This document shows positions 13,719 through 14,881 of a stretch of 14,881 nucleotides of DNA, one piece after another; the first letter of the stretch is position 1, and each line of letters begins with the position of its first letter. Below the pieces are notes generated by a model that saw only the letters and a list, made by a program, of their open reading frames with translations, was not told where the DNA came from and did not search any database. This DNA is from an uncultured Chlorobiota bacterium. Its GTDB lineage: Bacteria; Bacteroidota; Kapaibacteriia; OLB7. The translations under genes and the position numbers were made by a program. Location of the stretch: contig CAMLOB010000022.1 of the NCBI GenBank assembly GCA_946481475.1, forward strand, positions 1-14,881, given 5' to 3'.

Positions 13719-13970
13719 CTACGTCTCCGCCGAGCGTCTCCGCCTGATCACCCGAATCAATCCCCACAGACTCACCAGTCCCCACGCCCCTTCCAGGAGA
13801 ATGAATCCGTGGCGCTCGTCAATAACGGCAACAACCAGCAGGGAGAAGGAACCGATCATGTTCAACAGGAGATAGGAGATGTCCGACTGTCGCAACCACC
13901 CCGCCTGCAGTGCGGCAAAGGGGAAGAGGATGCAGAGAGCACCGATGATGGAGATAATCTGGAGCAGCAT
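13719..13970 (-). CDS. Small membrane protein, CBU_0592-like
   Basis: An 83-aa protein from the ATG at 13970. The frame is open to 14069, but the extra 33 residues read through the ACGGAT repeat and are unlikely to be coding. Three hydrophobic segments (about 2-20, 30-45, 50-68), with LRQSDISYLLLNMIGSFSLL (26-45) and FILLEGAWGLVSLWGLIR (55-72), followed by a positive tail RRRRS. This arrangement resembles the CBU_0592 family of short membrane proteins with unknown function. No good Shine-Dalgarno is seen. The next gene downstream starts 93 bases away behind its own likely promoter. Confidence 0.75.
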   Translation of the reverse strand: MLLQIISIIGALCILFPFAALQAGWLRQSDISYLLLNMIGSFSLLVVAVIDERHGFILLEGAWGLVSLWGLIRVIRRRRSAET

Positions 13971-14012
13971 TTCCGGTTTGTCGGTTGTCTGGTTTGCCGG
14001 CGGCAATTGTAC

Positions 14013-14048
14013 ACGGATCGGACGGATGAAACGGATCGGCACGGATTT
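14013..14048. repeat. ACGGAT-type short tandem repeat
   Basis: Four ACGGAT cores at 9-, 9- and 10-base spacing fill much of the 130-base gap between the methyltransferase stop and the small membrane protein start. In one plus-strand frame the surrounding tract translates as TDETDRHG, a phrase typical of such non-coding tracts in environmental genomes. A TACAATTG on the minus strand next to it (14011-14004) could be part of a promoter, but lacks a matched upstream element. Confidence 0.65.
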
Positions 14049-14100
14049 CATCTCCGTCCACTGAGGCAAACCTTTTCGGACCCTTCCCGGTTCCGTTCTC

Positions 14101-14766
14101 TCATTCCGACTTCGGCAGAATCACATACGTCCCCGCACATTCGGACACCTGCCGGTATTCCACCGACGCGCCGAGCCGTTCCGACCGCTCCTTCATCTCC
14201 TCCGCACTCCAGTAATACTCACTCTCGTCCCACAGATGCCGCCAGCGCTCGTGTCCCCGCTCCCTGACCGCAGCGTTCGGAAAGGAGATGTCGCCGATGA
14301 CCATCCGTCCGCCGGGAACCAGGTGGTCGCGAAGGAGCCGTTCGATCAGGGAAAACTTCACGTCGTCTGGGAACTCGTGGAAGAGATAGCCGGAGACGAT
14401 CCGGTCGAAACGACTGTTGAGAGCCTCGGGGAAAGGGGCCGTCAGGTCGGCGCGGACGAGAAGGGCATCGGGGAGCATTTCCGCCGCCCGGTCGAGCATC
14501 TGCTGCGAGAAGTCGGCGCCGGTGATCCGGCAGTCGAACGGCACGAACCGGGCTGCGAGATTTCCGGTCCCGATACCGAGATCGAGCACCGTCATCCCCG
14601 GACCGGGATCGGCCAGCGCGACGACCGAGTCGAGAACGGCATCGTATCCCTGAAAGGGGAAGTCTTCTTTCGAGTCGGAAGGATTGTACTCCTGTGCCCA
14701 CGTATTGAAAAGCGGGAGACGTTCCGGAGATTGCGATGCATCCCCGGCGGTAGAATTTTCGCTCAT
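14101..14766 (-). CDS. Class I SAM-dependent methyltransferase (YrrT-like)
   Basis: A 221-aa protein from the ATG at 14766. FNTWAQEYN (20-28) is the helix found in YrrT-like enzymes. SAM motif I is VLDLGIGTGNLA (60-71), the acidic motif II residue is D85 in ITGADFS, and DLTAPFP (107-113), FDRIVSGYLFHEF (120-132) and LVPGGRMVIGDISFPN (149-164) are the later Rossmann elements. The substrate is unknown; in Bacillus YrrT is tied to methionine-to-cysteine recycling, which cannot be inferred here. The frame continues upstream without a stop to the window edge, through residues that look like a membrane-protein tail, so either this ATG or a fused longer protein is possible. AGGA lies 11 bases before the ATG, a little far. 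Confidence 0.88.
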   Translation of the reverse strand: MSENSTAGDASQSPERLPLFNTWAQEYNPSDSKEDFPFQGYDAVLDSVVALADPGPGMTVLDLGIGTGNLAARFVPFDCRITGADFSQQMLDRAAEMLPDALLVRADLTAPFPEALNSRFDRIVSGYLFHEFPDDVKFSLIERLLRDHLVPGGRMVIGDISFPNAAVRERGHERWRHLWDESEYYWSAEEMKERSERLGASVEYRQVSECAGTYVILPKSE

Positions 14767-14881
14767 GCTTTCTTCATCCTGTTGTTTCCTCTTCCCTCTT
14801 CTGACAAATGTATTCTTTACTCTCTTCGAGACCCGCATGTAGGAGATCCAGATGCCGCTCGGTATGATCCAGGCTATCCCG
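14767..14881 (-). other. Possible membrane-protein C-terminus in frame with the methyltransferase (cut by window edge)
   Basis: In the methyltransferase frame, reading from the right edge, the codons give GIAWIIPSGIWISYMRVSKR followed by VKNTFVRRGKRKQQDEES. The hydrophobic segment then SYMRVSKRVKNTF resembles the last helix and tail of DUF2569-type small membrane proteins, as far as I can recall the family. No stop codon separates it from the methyltransferase. Another frame here (RDSLDHTERHLDLL..., ending in TGA at about 14772) is also open but has no recognisable features. Confidence 0.4.

Noticed and set aside
5638..14048. Short repeats as a possible CRISPR array
   Set aside because: Units are 7-10 bases and degenerate, with no 25-35-base spacers and no cas genes.

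Overview
All recognisable genes in this 14.9 kb window lie on the minus strand, so transcription runs from high to low coordinates. GC content is moderately high. Several signs point to the Bacteroidota/Chlorobi (FCB) group, perhaps an Ignavibacteria- or Kapabacteria-like lineage; the lineage is inference. The signs are promoters of the TTTG-N20-TAnnTTTG type, a type IX-secretion-like sorting segment in the partial gene at the left edge, an OmpA-like protein with a 'FFDD...LPSRYRLF' signature, many lipoproteins, and gene gaps filled with degenerate short tandem repeats. No tRNA, rRNA, CRISPR array, transposase or phage gene was seen.

Layout, in order of transcription from the right edge. At 14881-14101 a class I SAM methyltransferase is preceded, in the same open frame, by what looks like the C-terminal end of a small membrane protein. 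Then come a two-to-three-helix membrane protein (13970-13719) and a likely operon of an orphan branched-chain-amino-acid-type binding lipoprotein, a TMEM175-type channel and a MOSC-domain protein (13625-11264). A seven-helix SWEET-like protein (11231-10554) ends inside a perfect 40-bp palindrome. Next are a DUF3124 lipoprotein, a hemerythrin and an unrecognised lipoprotein (10426-8582). A monooxygenase-fold protein and an HpnC-type squalene/hydroxysqualene synthase follow, translationally overlapped and behind a perfect Bacteroidota-type promoter (8402-7115).

The most coherent system is at 7050-3079. A Fur-box-like operator overlaps the -7 element of a promoter and is followed by an outer-membrane porin with an acidic loop, an imelysin (M75) lipoprotein with the GxHxxE motif, and a di-haem DUF1111 lipoprotein with two CxxCH motifs. 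This reads as an iron-repressed iron-handling operon: a pore in the outer membrane, a metal-binding lipoprotein, and a di-haem redox partner. An OmpA-like lipid-facing or periplasmic protein (2879-1266) follows, ended by a rho-independent terminator at about 1161-1187. At the left edge is a 337-residue stretch of a secreted protein with a jelly-roll-type domain and an internal sorting-domain-like segment; it runs off the window.

Gaps between genes carry three types of short degenerate repeat (ATGGTTG-type, CTTTGCG-type, ACGGAT-type). One supplies the last residues and stop codon of the MOSC protein.
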